The notes: generated by a model from the letters alone, not told the origin. DNA of 64,000 nucleotides from Massilia eurypsychrophila (GCF_002760655.1 NZ_PDOC01000004.1:372001-436000), one strand, 5' to 3'; numbered from the stretch's first letter, positions 28,318 to 36,948 are shown. Made by a program: numbers and translations.

Positions 28318-28530
28318 ATGTCCACAGTTGTTGCCGAAATTGCCGGCAAAATTCAGCTTTTGAGCAGTGCGGAGAAAAACGATCTGCTGCGCTTGCTGCT
28401 GCTTGACATCGAGGGTGCGGACGATGCGGACGCCGACGAAGCCTGGCGCAACGAGATCGTGCACCGCGTCAAGGCGATTCGCAACGGCGAAGCGGCGATC
28501 AAGGCCTTGCAGGAAGAGTGGCAAGAGTAA
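28318..28530 (+). CDS. Addiction-module component-like protein (orphan antitoxin)
   Basis: A 70-residue helical protein resembling the putative addiction module component family (CHP02574-like). It has an N-terminal helix ending LLSSAEKNDLLRLLLLDIEG and the diagnostic EAWRNEIVHRVKAIRNGEAA segment near the C-terminus. Members normally precede a RelE/ParE-type toxin. Here no toxin follows: the next element is a terminator and then the convergent end of topB. CAGGGAGTTTGCC provides a good ribosome-binding site. It lies 45 bases after the ABC-M1 gene. Confidence 0.72.
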   Translation: MSTVVAEIAGKIQLLSSAEKNDLLRLLLLDIEGADDADADEAWRNEIVHRVKAIRNGEAAIKALQEEWQE

Positions 28531-28562
28531 ATCGCTGACGGCGCCGCCGTCGCGCCGGTAAC

Positions 28563-28601
28563 AAAAAAACCGCGTCCTGCAAAGGCACGCGGTTTTTTTA
28601 T
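28563..28601 (+). terminator. Intrinsic terminator after the addiction-module-like gene
   Basis: Stem AAAAAAACCGCGT (28563-28575) pairs with ACGCGGTTTTTTT (28587-28599) around an 11-base loop, giving a hairpin followed by a T-tract on the plus strand and an A-tract on the other side. It is probably bidirectional, also serving the converging topB transcript. Confidence 0.9.
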
Positions 28602-28629
28602 TGCCGTAAGCACAATCAGCCAGAGGGCC

Positions 28630-28657
28630 CGTCATCCTCGCGCACGCTGGGATGACG
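28630..28657. repeat. Short inverted repeat near the topB stop
   Basis: CGTCATCC (28630-28637) and GGATGACG (28650-28657) are perfect complements around a 12-base loop. It resembles the widespread CGTCATTCCCGCG-type intergenic repeat. A related fragment occurs on the other side of topB. Confidence 0.5.
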
Positions 28658-28684
28658 CGTAGGGGCGAGCGTTACGGCGGGCGA

Positions 28685-31351
28685 TTACTTCTTGGCGGCG
28701 ACGGCGCGCTTGGCCGGCGCTTTCTTCGCTGCCGGCTTCTTCGCCGCGGCTTTCGCCGGAACCTTTTTCGCCGCCGCTTTCTTCGCCGCCGGCTTGAGCA
28801 CGCCAGTCTCTTCCGCGCCTTCCGCCTCGTCCGGCACCGCCGCGGCCTTGCCCTTGGCAGGCGGCTTGGCCTTGCGCGGCTCGAACTCGAAGCTGATCTT
28901 GCCGTCCTTGCCCTTCACCAGGAAGGCCTTGAACGGACGGCGCGTACGCTGCGACACGAAGCCCGGCAGCAAGTCGGTCTTGCCTTCGTTGAGCAGCTTG
29001 GCCATTTGCTCGGGCAAGATTTCCTGCTGCAAGATGATGCGGCCGCTGCGGAAGTCGCACGTCTTCGGCTTGGCAACGCTGTGCTCGCACACGTACGCCA
29101 GGCCCATTTCGAACACGCCGGCATTGCACTTCGGGCAGGGGCCTAACGCCGTCTGGCCGGTAAAATCGACACCCTCGCCGTTTTCGCCTTCTTCGTCGTT
29201 CTGGCCGAAATCGAACTCGAGCTTGAAGTTGTTGATGTCCTCGTCGCGCACGATGCGCAGGATCGCCGCGAACGGCCGCCCCATCTTCGAGCGGAAGCCC
29301 TGCATCGGACCGATCGTGCGGTTCTTGAGCAACTCTTCAACTTCGGCAATTTCGAACTGGCGGCTGCCAGGCGTCTTGCTCATGTTGAACTCGCACTTGG
29401 TGCAGGCGAAGCGGCGGTAGTTTTCCTTGACCACGCCGCCGCAATTCGGGCAAGGCGTCGTCAAGGTCGTGTAGTCGCCGGGGATCGTGTCGTTGTTGTA
29501 TTCCTTGGCGCGCTTGACGATGATCTGCGTCATCTGGGCGATTTCGCGCATGAATTCCTCGCGCGAAATTTTGCCCTTCTCCATTTGCGACAGCTTGTAT
29601 TCCCACTCGCCCGTCAGTTCCGGCGCCGTCAGTTCGTTGACGCCGAGACCGCGCAGCAAGGTCATCAGTTGCGCCGCCTTGGCCGTCGGCATCAGTTCGC
29701 GTCCTTCGCGCAGCAGGTAACGCTCGCCGAGCAGGCCCTCGATGATGGCCGCGCGCGTTGCCGGCGTGCCCAGGCCTTTGCCGGCCATCGCATCGCGCAG
29801 CTCGTCGTCGTCGATCAGCTTGCCGGCGCCTTCCATTGCCGACAGCAAAGTCGCTTCCGTGTAGCGCGCCGGCGGCTTGGTGACCAGGCCGTTGGCGGTG
29901 ACTTTCTCGGTCAGCACTTTCTCGCCCTTGGCGACCGGCACCAGGTTGCCGCCGGTGCTGTCGTCCTTGTCGGCGTCGGTCGATGCTTCCTTGCCGTAGA
30001 TTGCCAGCCAGCCCGGATTGGTCATGACCTTGCCTTCAGTCTTGAACTGGTGGCCGGACACTTCGGTGAAGCGGGTGGTGACCTGGAACTCGGCCGGCGG
30101 GAAGAACACCGCCATGAAGCGGCGCGTGACCAGGTCGTACAGCTTCTGTTCCGGCTCCGACAGGTTCTTCGGCGCGACGTTGGTCGGGATGATCGCGAAG
30201 TGATCCGAGATCTTGGTGTTGTCGAAAATGCGCTTGTTCGGCTTGACCCAGCCCTTGTCGCTGATCTGCTTGGCGAACTGGTGGTAGTTGTTGTTCTCCG
30301 CCAGCACGCCCATCGTTTCCTTGACGGTGGCGATGTAGTCTTCCGGCAGGTGGCGCGAATCGGTACGCGGGTACGTCAGCACCTTGTGCTTTTCATACAG
30401 CGCCTGGGCCAGGCCGAGCGTGTTCTTGGCTGAAAAGCCAAAGCGCCCGTTCGCCTCGCGCTGCAGGCTGGTCAGGTCGAACAGCGCCGGCGCCATCGAG
30501 GTGGTCGGCTTGCTTTCTTCGGTGACATTGCCCTGGCGGCCCTTGCAAGCCATCGCGATGGTGTCGGCGGCAACCTTGCTCCACAGGCGCTCCGGGCGCT
30601 TCTCCGGGTCGTTTTCGTCCTTTTTGAAGGACTGGTCGAGCCAGCGGCCTTCGTAGATGCCGGCCGCGCAGACGAACTCGGCGCGCACTTCCCAGTAATC
30701 GCGCGAGATGAACTTCTTGATCTTTTCTTCGCGCTCGGCAACGATCGACAAGGTCGGCGTCTGCACGCGGCCGACCGTCGTCAGGTAAAAGCCGCCCTCT
30801 TTCGAGTTGAACGCCGTCATCGCGCGGGTGCCGTTGATGCCGATCAGCCAGTCCGCTTCCGAGCGGCAACGCGCCGCATCGGCGAGCGGCAGCATCTCTT
30901 CGTCGCTGCGCAGCTTGGTGAAGCCTTCGCGGATCGCGTTCGCCGTCATCGATTGCAGCCACAGCCGCTTGACCGGCTGCTTGGCCTTGGCGTTTTGCTG
31001 GATCAGGCGGAAGATCAGCTCACCCTCGCGCCCGGCATCGCAGGCGTTGATCAGGGCCGAGACGTCCTTGCGCTTGATCAGTTTATTGAGCACCTTCAGG
31101 CGCGCCTCGGTCTTGGCGATCGGATTGAGCGCGAAGTAAGGCGGAATCATCGGCAGGTGGGCGAAGCTCCATTTGCCGCGCTTGACGTCGTGCTCTTCCG
31201 GCACGGCGATTTCGAGCAGGTGGCCGACCGCCGACGACAGCACGTACTGGTCCGATTCGAAGTACTCATCGTGCTTGGTGAAGCCGCCCAGCGTCTTGGC
31301 GATATCGTTCGCGACAGAGGGCTTCTCGGCGATGATGAGGGTTTTTGTCAT
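28685..31351 (-). CDS. topB: DNA topoisomerase III with lysine/alanine-rich tail
   Basis: Type IA topoisomerase that decatenates DNA and resolves recombination intermediates. With the start at 31351 it has 888 residues. The TOPRIM domain begins TKTLIIAEKPSVANDIAKTL and carries NACDAGREGELIFRLI. The catalytic Tyr327 lies in LTYPRTDSRHLP. After the core come zinc-ribbon-like motifs (CPNCGGVVKENYRRFACTKC and GPCPKCNAGVFE). The last 40 residues are almost only Lys, Ala and Pro, like histone H1. The ORF is open to 31507, but similarity begins at MTKTLIIAEK. The 240 bases between topB and smg (31352-31591) hold only a partial CGTCATTCCCGCG repeat. Confidence 0.96.
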   Translation of the reverse strand: MTKTLIIAEKPSVANDIAKTLGGFTKHDEYFESDQYVLSSAVGHLLEIAVPEEHDVKRGKWSFAHLPMIPPYFALNPIAKTEARLKVLNKLIKRKDVSALINACDAGREGELIFRLIQQNAKAKQPVKRLWLQSMTANAIREGFTKLRSDEEMLPLADAARCRSEADWLIGINGTRAMTAFNSKEGGFYLTTVGRVQTPTLSIVAEREEKIKKFISRDYWEVRAEFVCAAGIYEGRWLDQSFKKDENDPEKRPERLWSKVAADTIAMACKGRQGNVTEESKPTTSMAPALFDLTSLQREANGRFGFSAKNTLGLAQALYEKHKVLTYPRTDSRHLPEDYIATVKETMGVLAENNNYHQFAKQISDKGWVKPNKRIFDNTKISDHFAIIPTNVAPKNLSEPEQKLYDLVTRRFMAVFFPPAEFQVTTRFTEVSGHQFKTEGKVMTNPGWLAIYGKEASTDADKDDSTGGNLVPVAKGEKVLTEKVTANGLVTKPPARYTEATLLSAMEGAGKLIDDDELRDAMAGKGLGTPATRAAIIEGLLGERYLLREGRELMPTAKAAQLMTLLRGLGVNELTAPELTGEWEYKLSQMEKGKISREEFMREIAQMTQIIVKRAKEYNNDTIPGDYTTLTTPCPNCGGVVKENYRRFACTKCEFNMSKTPGSRQFEIAEVEELLKNRTIGPMQGFRSKMGRPFAAILRIVRDEDINNFKLEFDFGQNDEEGENGEGVDFTGQTALGPCPKCNAGVFEMGLAYVCEHSVAKPKTCDFRSGRIILQQEILPEQMAKLLNEGKTDLLPGFVSQRTRRPFKAFLVKGKDGKISFEFEPRKAKPPAKGKAAAVPDEAEGAEETGVLKPAAKKAAAKKVPAKAAAKKPAAKKAPAKRAVAAKK

Positions 31352-31511
31352 TTGGTTTGGCGTACTTATAAAGTGGTTCGGCAGGCGCATGATACATGGC
31401 TTGGCCAGAGGGGATGCAATTGCAATCCTGATATCTAATCGGAAACAATGAAAATGTGCGGCCAATGATAAGCGTGTTGCGATGAAATTCGCAAGGGGCC
31501 TCTGCATCCAC

Positions 31512-31534
31512 CGTCATTCCCGCGGACGCAGGAA
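31512..31534. repeat. Partial CGTCATTCCCGCG-type intergenic repeat
   Basis: The segment starts CGTCATTCCCGCGGACGCAG and then degenerates. Full copies of this repeat class are palindromes ending in GGGAATGACG; here the right half is lost. It lies between topB and smg. Confidence 0.4.
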
Positions 31535-31591
31535 GTCGGGTTCGCCAATGGCGAGCACGAGGTGAGGAAAGGTAAGGGTAACGCGGGGATA

Positions 31592-32056
31592 TTAGTGCAG
31601 CAGGCGCGGCGTCTGCTCGTCGTCGGAGCCGAACAGGTCGTCGAACATCAGCGCGTCCGGCTCCTTGCCTTGGCTCCACAGCAACATCAGCACGATGATC
31701 TTCAGCTTGCCCAGGCTGACGGGCGACTCGCCCAGCGCCAGCGCGCGCTCGATGACGATTTCGCGCTGCAGCGCGCTGAGCACCTTGGCGCTCTCGAGAA
31801 AGGAGATGAAGCCGACCGCGCCGCTGCCGAGGACGTCGAGTTCCTGCGCCACATAAAACCGCGTGCCGGTCGAGGCCACCACGTCGCCATGCTCGGCACC
31901 GGCCATTTCGGTCAGGTCGGTCAGCCATACCAGCGCTTCGGAAATTTCGACATCGTCGAAACCGACCGCCGACAGCTTGCGTGCCAGCGCTTCCGGCTCG
32001 GGACAGGCGTCCGGACGGTAGTAGGTTTCGTAGAGATAGACAAGGATATCGAACAT
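31592..32056 (-). CDS. smg: Smg family protein (DUF494)
   Basis: A 154-residue protein of the Smg/DUF494 family, conserved next to dprA in beta- and gammaproteobacteria, with no defined biochemical role. Family features are the start [20 protein letters not shown], the [18 protein letters not shown] segment and the C-terminal [20 protein letters not shown]. It is 52 bases downstream of dprA and continues toward topB. Confidence 0.93.
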   Translation of the reverse strand: MFDILVYLYETYYRPDACPEPEALARKLSAVGFDDVEISEALVWLTDLTEMAGAEHGDVVASTGTRFYVAQELDVLGSGAVGFISFLESAKVLSALQREIVIERALALGESPVSLGKLKIIVLMLLWSQGKEPDALMFDDLFGSDDEQTPRLLH

Positions 32057-32108
32057 GGCTCTACTCTATCAGTTAAGTCCGCTGGGGCCAAGCACCGCAC
32101 ATACAGGG

Positions 32109-33233
32109 TCACCGTTTGATGCGCTGGAACAATCCGCCGGGCAAGCGCTCGACGTGGCCGGCCAGCTCCAGCTCCAGCAACACCAGGCTGAGCGGCCCGG
32201 GCGCGGTGGCGCAGTGCACCGCCAGCGCGTCCGGTTCGGCCGGCTCGTAGCCCATGGCGTCGAGCACCGCCTGGCCGGCGCGCGACGTCGCCGCCGCCGG
32301 CGCGGCGATCACCATCGTCGCCAGCGGCGACATGCGCAGCTCTTCGAGCACGTCGGCGGCCGACTCGACCAGCTTGGCGCCCTCCTTGATCAGCTTGTGG
32401 CAGCCCTTCGACAGCGAGGAATGGATCGAGCCGGGAATGGCGAACACGTCGCGGCCCTGGACGGCGGCGACCTGCGCGGTGATCAGCGAGCCCGACCTGG
32501 CGGCCGCCTCGACCACTAGCACGCCGGCCGAAAGGCCGCTGATGATGCGGTTGCGGCGCGGGAAGTTGGCCGACAGCGGCGGCGTGCCGAGCGCGTATTC
32601 GCTGACGATGCAGCCTTCCTGCGCGATGCGGTGCGCCAGCGCGTGGTTGCGCGCCGGATAGACGGTATCGGCGCCGGTGCCGATCACCGCCACCGTCGAA
32701 CTCGGACCTGCCAGCGCGCCCAGGTGGGCGCAGGCGTCAATACCCAGCGCCAGCCCCGACACGATGGTCAGGCCCGCGCAGCTGAGCGCCTGGGCGAACA
32801 CTTCGGCATTGGTGCGGCCCTGCAAGCTGGCGTTGCGGCTGCCGACGATCGCCAGCATCGGCGAAGCCAGCAGTTCCGGCCAGCCTTTTAAATACAGCAA
32901 CGGCGGCGGATCGGGAATGTTGGCCAGCGCCGGCGGATAGGCGGCGTCGTGCAAGGTCAGCAGGTGGTTGCCCGACTGCGCCAGCCAGTTCATCGTCAGG
33001 TCGATCTGGCGCAGCATGGCAGGCGCGGCCGCTTCGCTCAGCGCGCGCGCCACCGGCGCCGGCACGTGGTCGCACAGCGCGCGGTAACCGGCGTCGAAAA
33101 TACGGGACGGGGAAGCGAACTCGGCAAGAAGCCTGCGGACCGTCGCCGGTCCGACGCCTGGCGTTTGTTCCAGGCGGATCCAGTCGGCCAGTAGCGCGGC
33201 CGGGTCGGGTGGGCGAAGGTCCGTGTCTCGCAC
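32109..33233 (-). CDS. dprA: DNA-processing protein DprA
   Basis: Binds incoming single-stranded DNA and loads RecA during natural transformation. The 374 residues show a short N-terminal SAM/HhH-like region (IRLEQTPGVGPATVRRLLAE). The Rossmann-like core includes AIVGSRNASLQGRTNAEVFA, SGLALGIDACAHLGAL, VIGTGADTVYPARN, SEYALGTPPLSANFPRRNRI and GSLITAQVA. A C-terminal winged helix (ELELAGHVERLPGGLFQR) completes it. It sits 7 bases after the LysM gene, in the common LysM-dprA-smg-topB order. Competence is implied but cannot be shown here. Confidence 0.97.
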   Translation of the reverse strand: MRDTDLRPPDPAALLADWIRLEQTPGVGPATVRRLLAEFASPSRIFDAGYRALCDHVPAPVARALSEAAAPAMLRQIDLTMNWLAQSGNHLLTLHDAAYPPALANIPDPPPLLYLKGWPELLASPMLAIVGSRNASLQGRTNAEVFAQALSCAGLTIVSGLALGIDACAHLGALAGPSSTVAVIGTGADTVYPARNHALAHRIAQEGCIVSEYALGTPPLSANFPRRNRIISGLSAGVLVVEAAARSGSLITAQVAAVQGRDVFAIPGSIHSSLSKGCHKLIKEGAKLVESAADVLEELRMSPLATMVIAAPAAATSRAGQAVLDAMGYEPAEPDALAVHCATAPGPLSLVLLELELAGHVERLPGGLFQRIKR

Positions 33234-33240
33234 GGCGGTG

Positions 33241-34341
33241 TTACTCCGGTGATTTGGCGACGTCGCCGACTTCCACCGGCTTCGTCACTTGCATGATCAG
33301 GCCATACGACACTTGCTTGAACACGCGGAAAATGAACAGGGTCCCGATCTGTTCGTCGGGCAGCTTGATCATCGTTTTTCCCAGTCCAAGAAAACCCTTG
33401 TTGCCACCCGGGTCAGCGACAGTCTGACCGAAATGATAAAGCTGCAGCACGGCGCCGACATCGAGTCCATCAACTGAACCGCGATTGATGCTGACCACCT
33501 GGTTCTGCCCGGCGTACGTCACCCCCGAGTAGATCGACAGCACGCGCGCGCTGGTCTGGCGCTCCGGCTGGTGCGGCACGTAATTGCGGATCGGCGTCGG
33601 CGGCGCCGGTATCAGGCGGTCGCCCACGCCCATCTCCTGCTTGGCGGCCGACACCGTAAACGTATGCACGTCCTCGCCCGCCTTCGCTTCCTGCTGCAGC
33701 TTGACCGTGCCCAGGTACACCGCCTCGTAGGCCAGCAGGCGGCCGGTGTCAGGATCCTTCAGCTCGTTGCCCGGCCTAAACACCTGGAACGAACTGCCGC
33801 CGTTGAGGCGGCCGCGCACGTACAGCTTGTCGTCCTTGCCGAGGTAGACATGGCCCTCTTCCAGCGCGGCGATGCGCGGCGCGTCCTTCAGCTCGTCTTT
33901 TTCGACGATCAGCGGCATCGACAAGAACGGGTCGATCACGCTGGCCGAGATCGAGCGCACCGCGTCCACGCCGAGTCCCTCGGTGCGAATCTGCGGCGAC
34001 AGCCGGGTGGTGCCGTCGATGCCGTCGGCGTTGTTGCTCGCGCCCGGGCGCGTCAGGCTCAGGCGCCGGTTGGCGCGGTCGAAGTAGACGATCTGGCCTG
34101 GATAGATCCAGTGCGGATTGCGGATCTCGTCGCGATTCATGCCCCACACCTGCGGCCAGCACCAGGGATGGTCGAGGAACTTGCCGGAGATGCCCCACAA
34201 GGTGTCGCCGCGCACCACCAGGTGCTGGTCGGGCGCGTTCGGCCGGAACTCGCAAGTGGCGGCCTGGACAGGACCGGCCAGGGCGCACGCAAAAAGCGCC
34301 CCGACTGCAATGCGCGTGCCGACTGTGCTAAAATTTTTCAT
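33241..34341 (-). CDS. Exported LysM-domain protein
   Basis: A 366-residue exported protein with signal peptide MKNFSTVGTRIAVGALFACA (start 34341; the ORF is open 19 codons further upstream without support). The LysM domain (about residues 38-90) reads HLVVRGDTLWGISGKFLDHP and IRNPHWIYPGQIVYFDR. The remaining 270 residues have no recognised domain but are conserved in betaproteobacteria as the gene next to dprA. LysM suggests peptidoglycan binding in the periplasm. It diverges from def across 294 bases in which I see no clear promoter or repeat. Confidence 0.9.
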   Translation of the reverse strand: MKNFSTVGTRIAVGALFACALAGPVQAATCEFRPNAPDQHLVVRGDTLWGISGKFLDHPWCWPQVWGMNRDEIRNPHWIYPGQIVYFDRANRRLSLTRPGASNNADGIDGTTRLSPQIRTEGLGVDAVRSISASVIDPFLSMPLIVEKDELKDAPRIAALEEGHVYLGKDDKLYVRGRLNGGSSFQVFRPGNELKDPDTGRLLAYEAVYLGTVKLQQEAKAGEDVHTFTVSAAKQEMGVGDRLIPAPPTPIRNYVPHQPERQTSARVLSIYSGVTYAGQNQVVSINRGSVDGLDVGAVLQLYHFGQTVADPGGNKGFLGLGKTMIKLPDEQIGTLFIFRVFKQVSYGLIMQVTKPVEVGDVAKSPE

Positions 34342-34635
34342 AAGTGTCCGTAAAGTGCGGCCTGAAGTACGCCTGAAAGCGGCATTGCTGGTGCACACAG
34401 TTCCCGTCCATCGCGGCGCGGAAGCCGATGCAAGCCAGCGCCTCCACCCGCCAGACGGATGAAAAGGTTGCCGAACTGGATCAAATTCTGCACATAAATC
34501 CTTGAACTAGCAAGACAAACCACGTCGGGTTACCCCACCCATCTGTTGCGTTTCTGTTGATTTGGGGCATTATTTTACGGACCTGCGTCAAAGCCGCGTT
34601 TTATCGTTAATCAAATATTACTGAGTTGTCCCCCA

Positions 34636-35178
34636 ATGGCCTTACTGAACATTCTGCGCTACCCCGATCCCCGCCTGCACAAGGTGGCCAAGCCAGTCAC
34701 CGAATTTGGCGAGCGCCTGCGCACGCTCGTCGACGACATGGCCGAGACCATGTACGACGCGCCCGGCGTGGGCCTGGCCGCCAGCCAGGTCGACGTCCAC
34801 GAGCAGCTGATCCTGGTCGACATTTCCGACACCAAGGACGACCTGAAGGTATTCATCAATCCCGAAATCACCTGGTCGAGTGACGAGAAGCAGGTCTACG
34901 ACGAAGGCTGCCTGTCGGTGCCTGGCATCTACGACGGCGTCGAACGGCCTTCGCGCGTCAAGGTGCGCGCGCTTGGCCTCGATGGCAAGCCGTTCGAGCT
35001 CGAAGCCGACGGCCTGCTGGGGGTCTGCATCCAGCACGAGATGGACCACCTGCTCGGCAAGGTCTTTGTCGAATACCTGTCGCCGCTCAAGCGCAACCGC
35101 ATCAAGGCCAAGATGGTCAAGGAAGTGCGCGGGCTCGAGCGCGACGCGGCGCTGAAGGCCGCCGGCCGCCGCTACTGA
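34636..35178 (+). CDS. def: Peptide deformylase
   Basis: Removes the N-formyl group from nascent proteins. The 180 residues carry all three motifs: [16 protein letters not shown] with its metal-ligand cysteine, and [12 protein letters not shown] with the two histidines and the catalytic Glu. It precedes fmt by 23 bases, so formylation and deformylation enzymes are co-encoded. No strong ribosome-binding site precedes the ATG. Confidence 0.98.
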   Translation: MALLNILRYPDPRLHKVAKPVTEFGERLRTLVDDMAETMYDAPGVGLAASQVDVHEQLILVDISDTKDDLKVFINPEITWSSDEKQVYDEGCLSVPGIYDGVERPSRVKVRALGLDGKPFELEADGLLGVCIQHEMDHLLGKVFVEYLSPLKRNRIKAKMVKEVRGLERDAALKAAGRRY

Positions 35179-35201
35179 CCTGTGCTGTTTCGAAGGAATC
35201 G

Positions 35202-36158
35202 ATGAAAGTCATATTTGCCGGCACGCCGGAATTCGCCGCGCTTGCGTTGGCCAGCCTGCACGCGGCCGGATTCGACATTCCGCTGGTGTTGACCCAGCCC
35301 GACCGCCCCGCCGGCCGCGGCCTGCAGCTGCATGCGTCGGCCGTCAAACAGTATGCGCTGGCGCACGGTATCGAGGTGCTGCAGCCGCTGTCGCTGCGGA
35401 TGGACAGTGCCGATCCGGTGCGCGCCGAGCAGGCCCGCGCTGCCCATGAACGCCTGCTGGCCACCGATTACGATGTGATGGTGGTGGCCGCCTATGGCCT
35501 GATCCTGCCGCGCAGCACGCTCGACATCAAACCCTGCATCAACATCCACGGCTCGCTGTTGCCGCGCTGGCGCGGCGCTGCGCCGATCCACCGCGCGATC
35601 GAAGCGGGCGACGTTGAAACGGGCGTGACCATCATGCAGATGGAAGAAGGGCTCGATACCGGCCCGATGCTGATGATCGAGCGCGTCGCCATCGATGCGG
35701 CCGACACCACCGCCACCTTGCACGACACCCTCGCCGCCCTCGGCGCGCGGATGATTGTTGCCACGCTGCGCAAGATGGAAGCCGGCCCGCTCGAAGCGGT
35801 GGTGCAGCCGGAGGCCGGCGTCACCTACGCGGCCAAGATCGGCAAGGAAGAAGCGCGCCTCGACTTCAGTCAGTCGGCGCAGTTATTGGGCCGCAGGATC
35901 CGCGCCTTCAACCCGTTCCCTGGCGCGCAGGCGCAGGTCAACGGCGTGACGATCAAGATCTGGGGCGCCGAAACGCTGGACGCCGATACGCTCGCGCTGC
36001 CAGGCCAGGTGTTGGCGGCCGATGCCGCCCACGGCATCGTGGTCGCCTGCAAGAGCGGCACCTTGCGCCTGACCGAACTACAAAAGCCCGGCGGCAAGCG
36101 CTTGCCCGCGGCGGAGTTCCTCAAAGGTTTCCCTCTCGCCGAACAGCGCTTCGACTAA
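35202..36158 (+). CDS. fmt: Methionyl-tRNA formyltransferase
   Basis: Formylates initiator Met-tRNA using 10-formyl-THF. The 318 residues show the Rossmann start [17 protein letters not shown], the loop [12 protein letters not shown], the catalytic segment [20 protein letters not shown] and [19 protein letters not shown]-terminal OB-like tRNA-binding domain follows (about 210-318). It follows def. Downstream lies a family B repeat cluster. Confidence 0.98.
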   Translation: MKVIFAGTPEFAALALASLHAAGFDIPLVLTQPDRPAGRGLQLHASAVKQYALAHGIEVLQPLSLRMDSADPVRAEQARAAHERLLATDYDVMVVAAYGLILPRSTLDIKPCINIHGSLLPRWRGAAPIHRAIEAGDVETGVTIMQMEEGLDTGPMLMIERVAIDAADTTATLHDTLAALGARMIVATLRKMEAGPLEAVVQPEAGVTYAAKIGKEEARLDFSQSAQLLGRRIRAFNPFPGAQAQVNGVTIKIWGAETLDADTLALPGQVLAADAAHGIVVACKSGTLRLTELQKPGGKRLPAAEFLKGFPLAEQRFD

Positions 36159-36184
36159 TCAGTAGGGCGCCAGCACCGTCGGTG

Positions 36185-36486
36185 GTACCTACACCGGGGT
36201 CAGTGCCGGCAAACGCACACGACCTCGACGTTAAGACCGCCGCTACAACCTCCGGGGTCAGTGCCGGTAAACGCACACGACCTCGACGCTAGGGGCGCCA
36301 CTACAGACGGGGCCGTGTACGATTGCCGGCACTGCCCCCGGGGGATTAGCGGTTGTACCTACACCGGGGTCAGTGCCGGCAAACGCACACGACCTCGACG
36401 CTAGGGGCGCCACTACAGACGGGGCCGTGTACGATTGCCGGCACTGACCCCGGGGGATTGCGTTTGCCGGCACTGACCCCCGGGGG
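36185..36486. repeat. Family B palindromic repeat cluster (four partial or complete copies)
   Basis: Left-arm units beginning CCGGGGTCAGTGCCGG occur at 36194, 36253 and 36365. Each is followed by AAACGCACACGACCTCGACG. Right-arm units ending GCCGGCACTGACCCCGGGGG occur at about 36324-36343 (one mismatch), 36437-36456 and 36463-36486. Two copies are complete hairpins (36253-36343 and 36365-36456), and the outer ones are half-units. GTACCTACACCGGGGTCAGT is duplicated about 170 bases apart. It fills the 329-base gap between fmt and brnA and ends directly at the brnA stop codon. Confidence 0.87.
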
Positions 36487-36487
36487 A

Positions 36488-36730
36488 TTAGCGGTTGGCC
36501 GCGCCGTCGTCGCGGTGGTCGGCCATGTACTGGCGCAGGATCTGGTTGATGCGCGTCTGGTAGCCAGGACCGTTACTCTTGAACCATTCGAGCATGTCGG
36601 TATCCAGGCGGATCGTGACGATCTGCTTGAGCGCGACCACGTTCGCCTTCGGCGCCGATGCTGCTGCGGTCTCGACGACGCTTGGCGCGTCCCACTCTTG
36701 TACAAATTCTTTGTTCATTCGACTGTCCAT
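36488..36730 (-). CDS. brnA: BrnA-like antitoxin (orphan)
   Basis: An 80-residue ribbon-helix-helix protein matching the BrnA antitoxin family (IVTIRLDTDMLEWFKSNGPG, then YQTRINQILRQYM). BrnA normally follows the BrnT toxin gene, neutralises it and represses the operon. No BrnT-like gene (about 90 codons) is present on either side; the neighbours are fmt and metH. Starts at 36730 and 36718 are both possible. The N-terminal 25 residues are variable and likely disordered. The 3' end is flush with the family B repeats, and the last 11 bases around the stop (ATTAGCGGTTG) also occur inside the repeat cluster at about 36345-36355. Confidence 0.8.
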   Translation of the reverse strand: MDSRMNKEFVQEWDAPSVVETAAASAPKANVVALKQIVTIRLDTDMLEWFKSNGPGYQTRINQILRQYMADHRDDGAANR

Positions 36731-36785
36731 TCTTACATGTGATGAGAGTCAGGCGGCGCCCGCGGCAGCCCGGTAAGGTAGGAGT

Positions 36786-36874
36786 TTGTAACGAACTTGT
36801 AACGACAAGATTGCGGAAAAGTTGCTTATTGTATCGTTATGTAACAACTGTCAAATTGAAACAAAATGATACAA
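36786..36874. promoter_or_regulatory. Iteron-like and inverted sites upstream of brnA and metH
   Basis: Two direct copies of TTGTAACGA (36786-36794 and 36797-36805, period 11) are followed by TTGTATCGTT (36829-36838) and its near inverted complement AATGATACAA (36865-36874). The 11-base period places the direct copies on one face of the helix. They lie in the divergent brnA/metH gap and could be an operator for BrnA. No function is established. Confidence 0.45.
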
Positions 36875-36942
36875 ACACTGAATGGCGATTTGCGCACAGT
36901 GCAACCTGGGCCCGGCAGTAAAACCAAATTAGCCCGATGACG

Positions 36943-36948
36943 TATAAT
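36943..36948 (+). promoter_or_regulatory. Putative -10 element of metH
   Basis: A perfect TATAAT in GACGTATAATTTTA lies 55 bases before the metH ATG. The -35 region is poor. The rest of the 272-base gap 36731-37002 contains the repeat sites listed separately; I saw no convincing cobalamin or SAH riboswitch. Confidence 0.45.
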
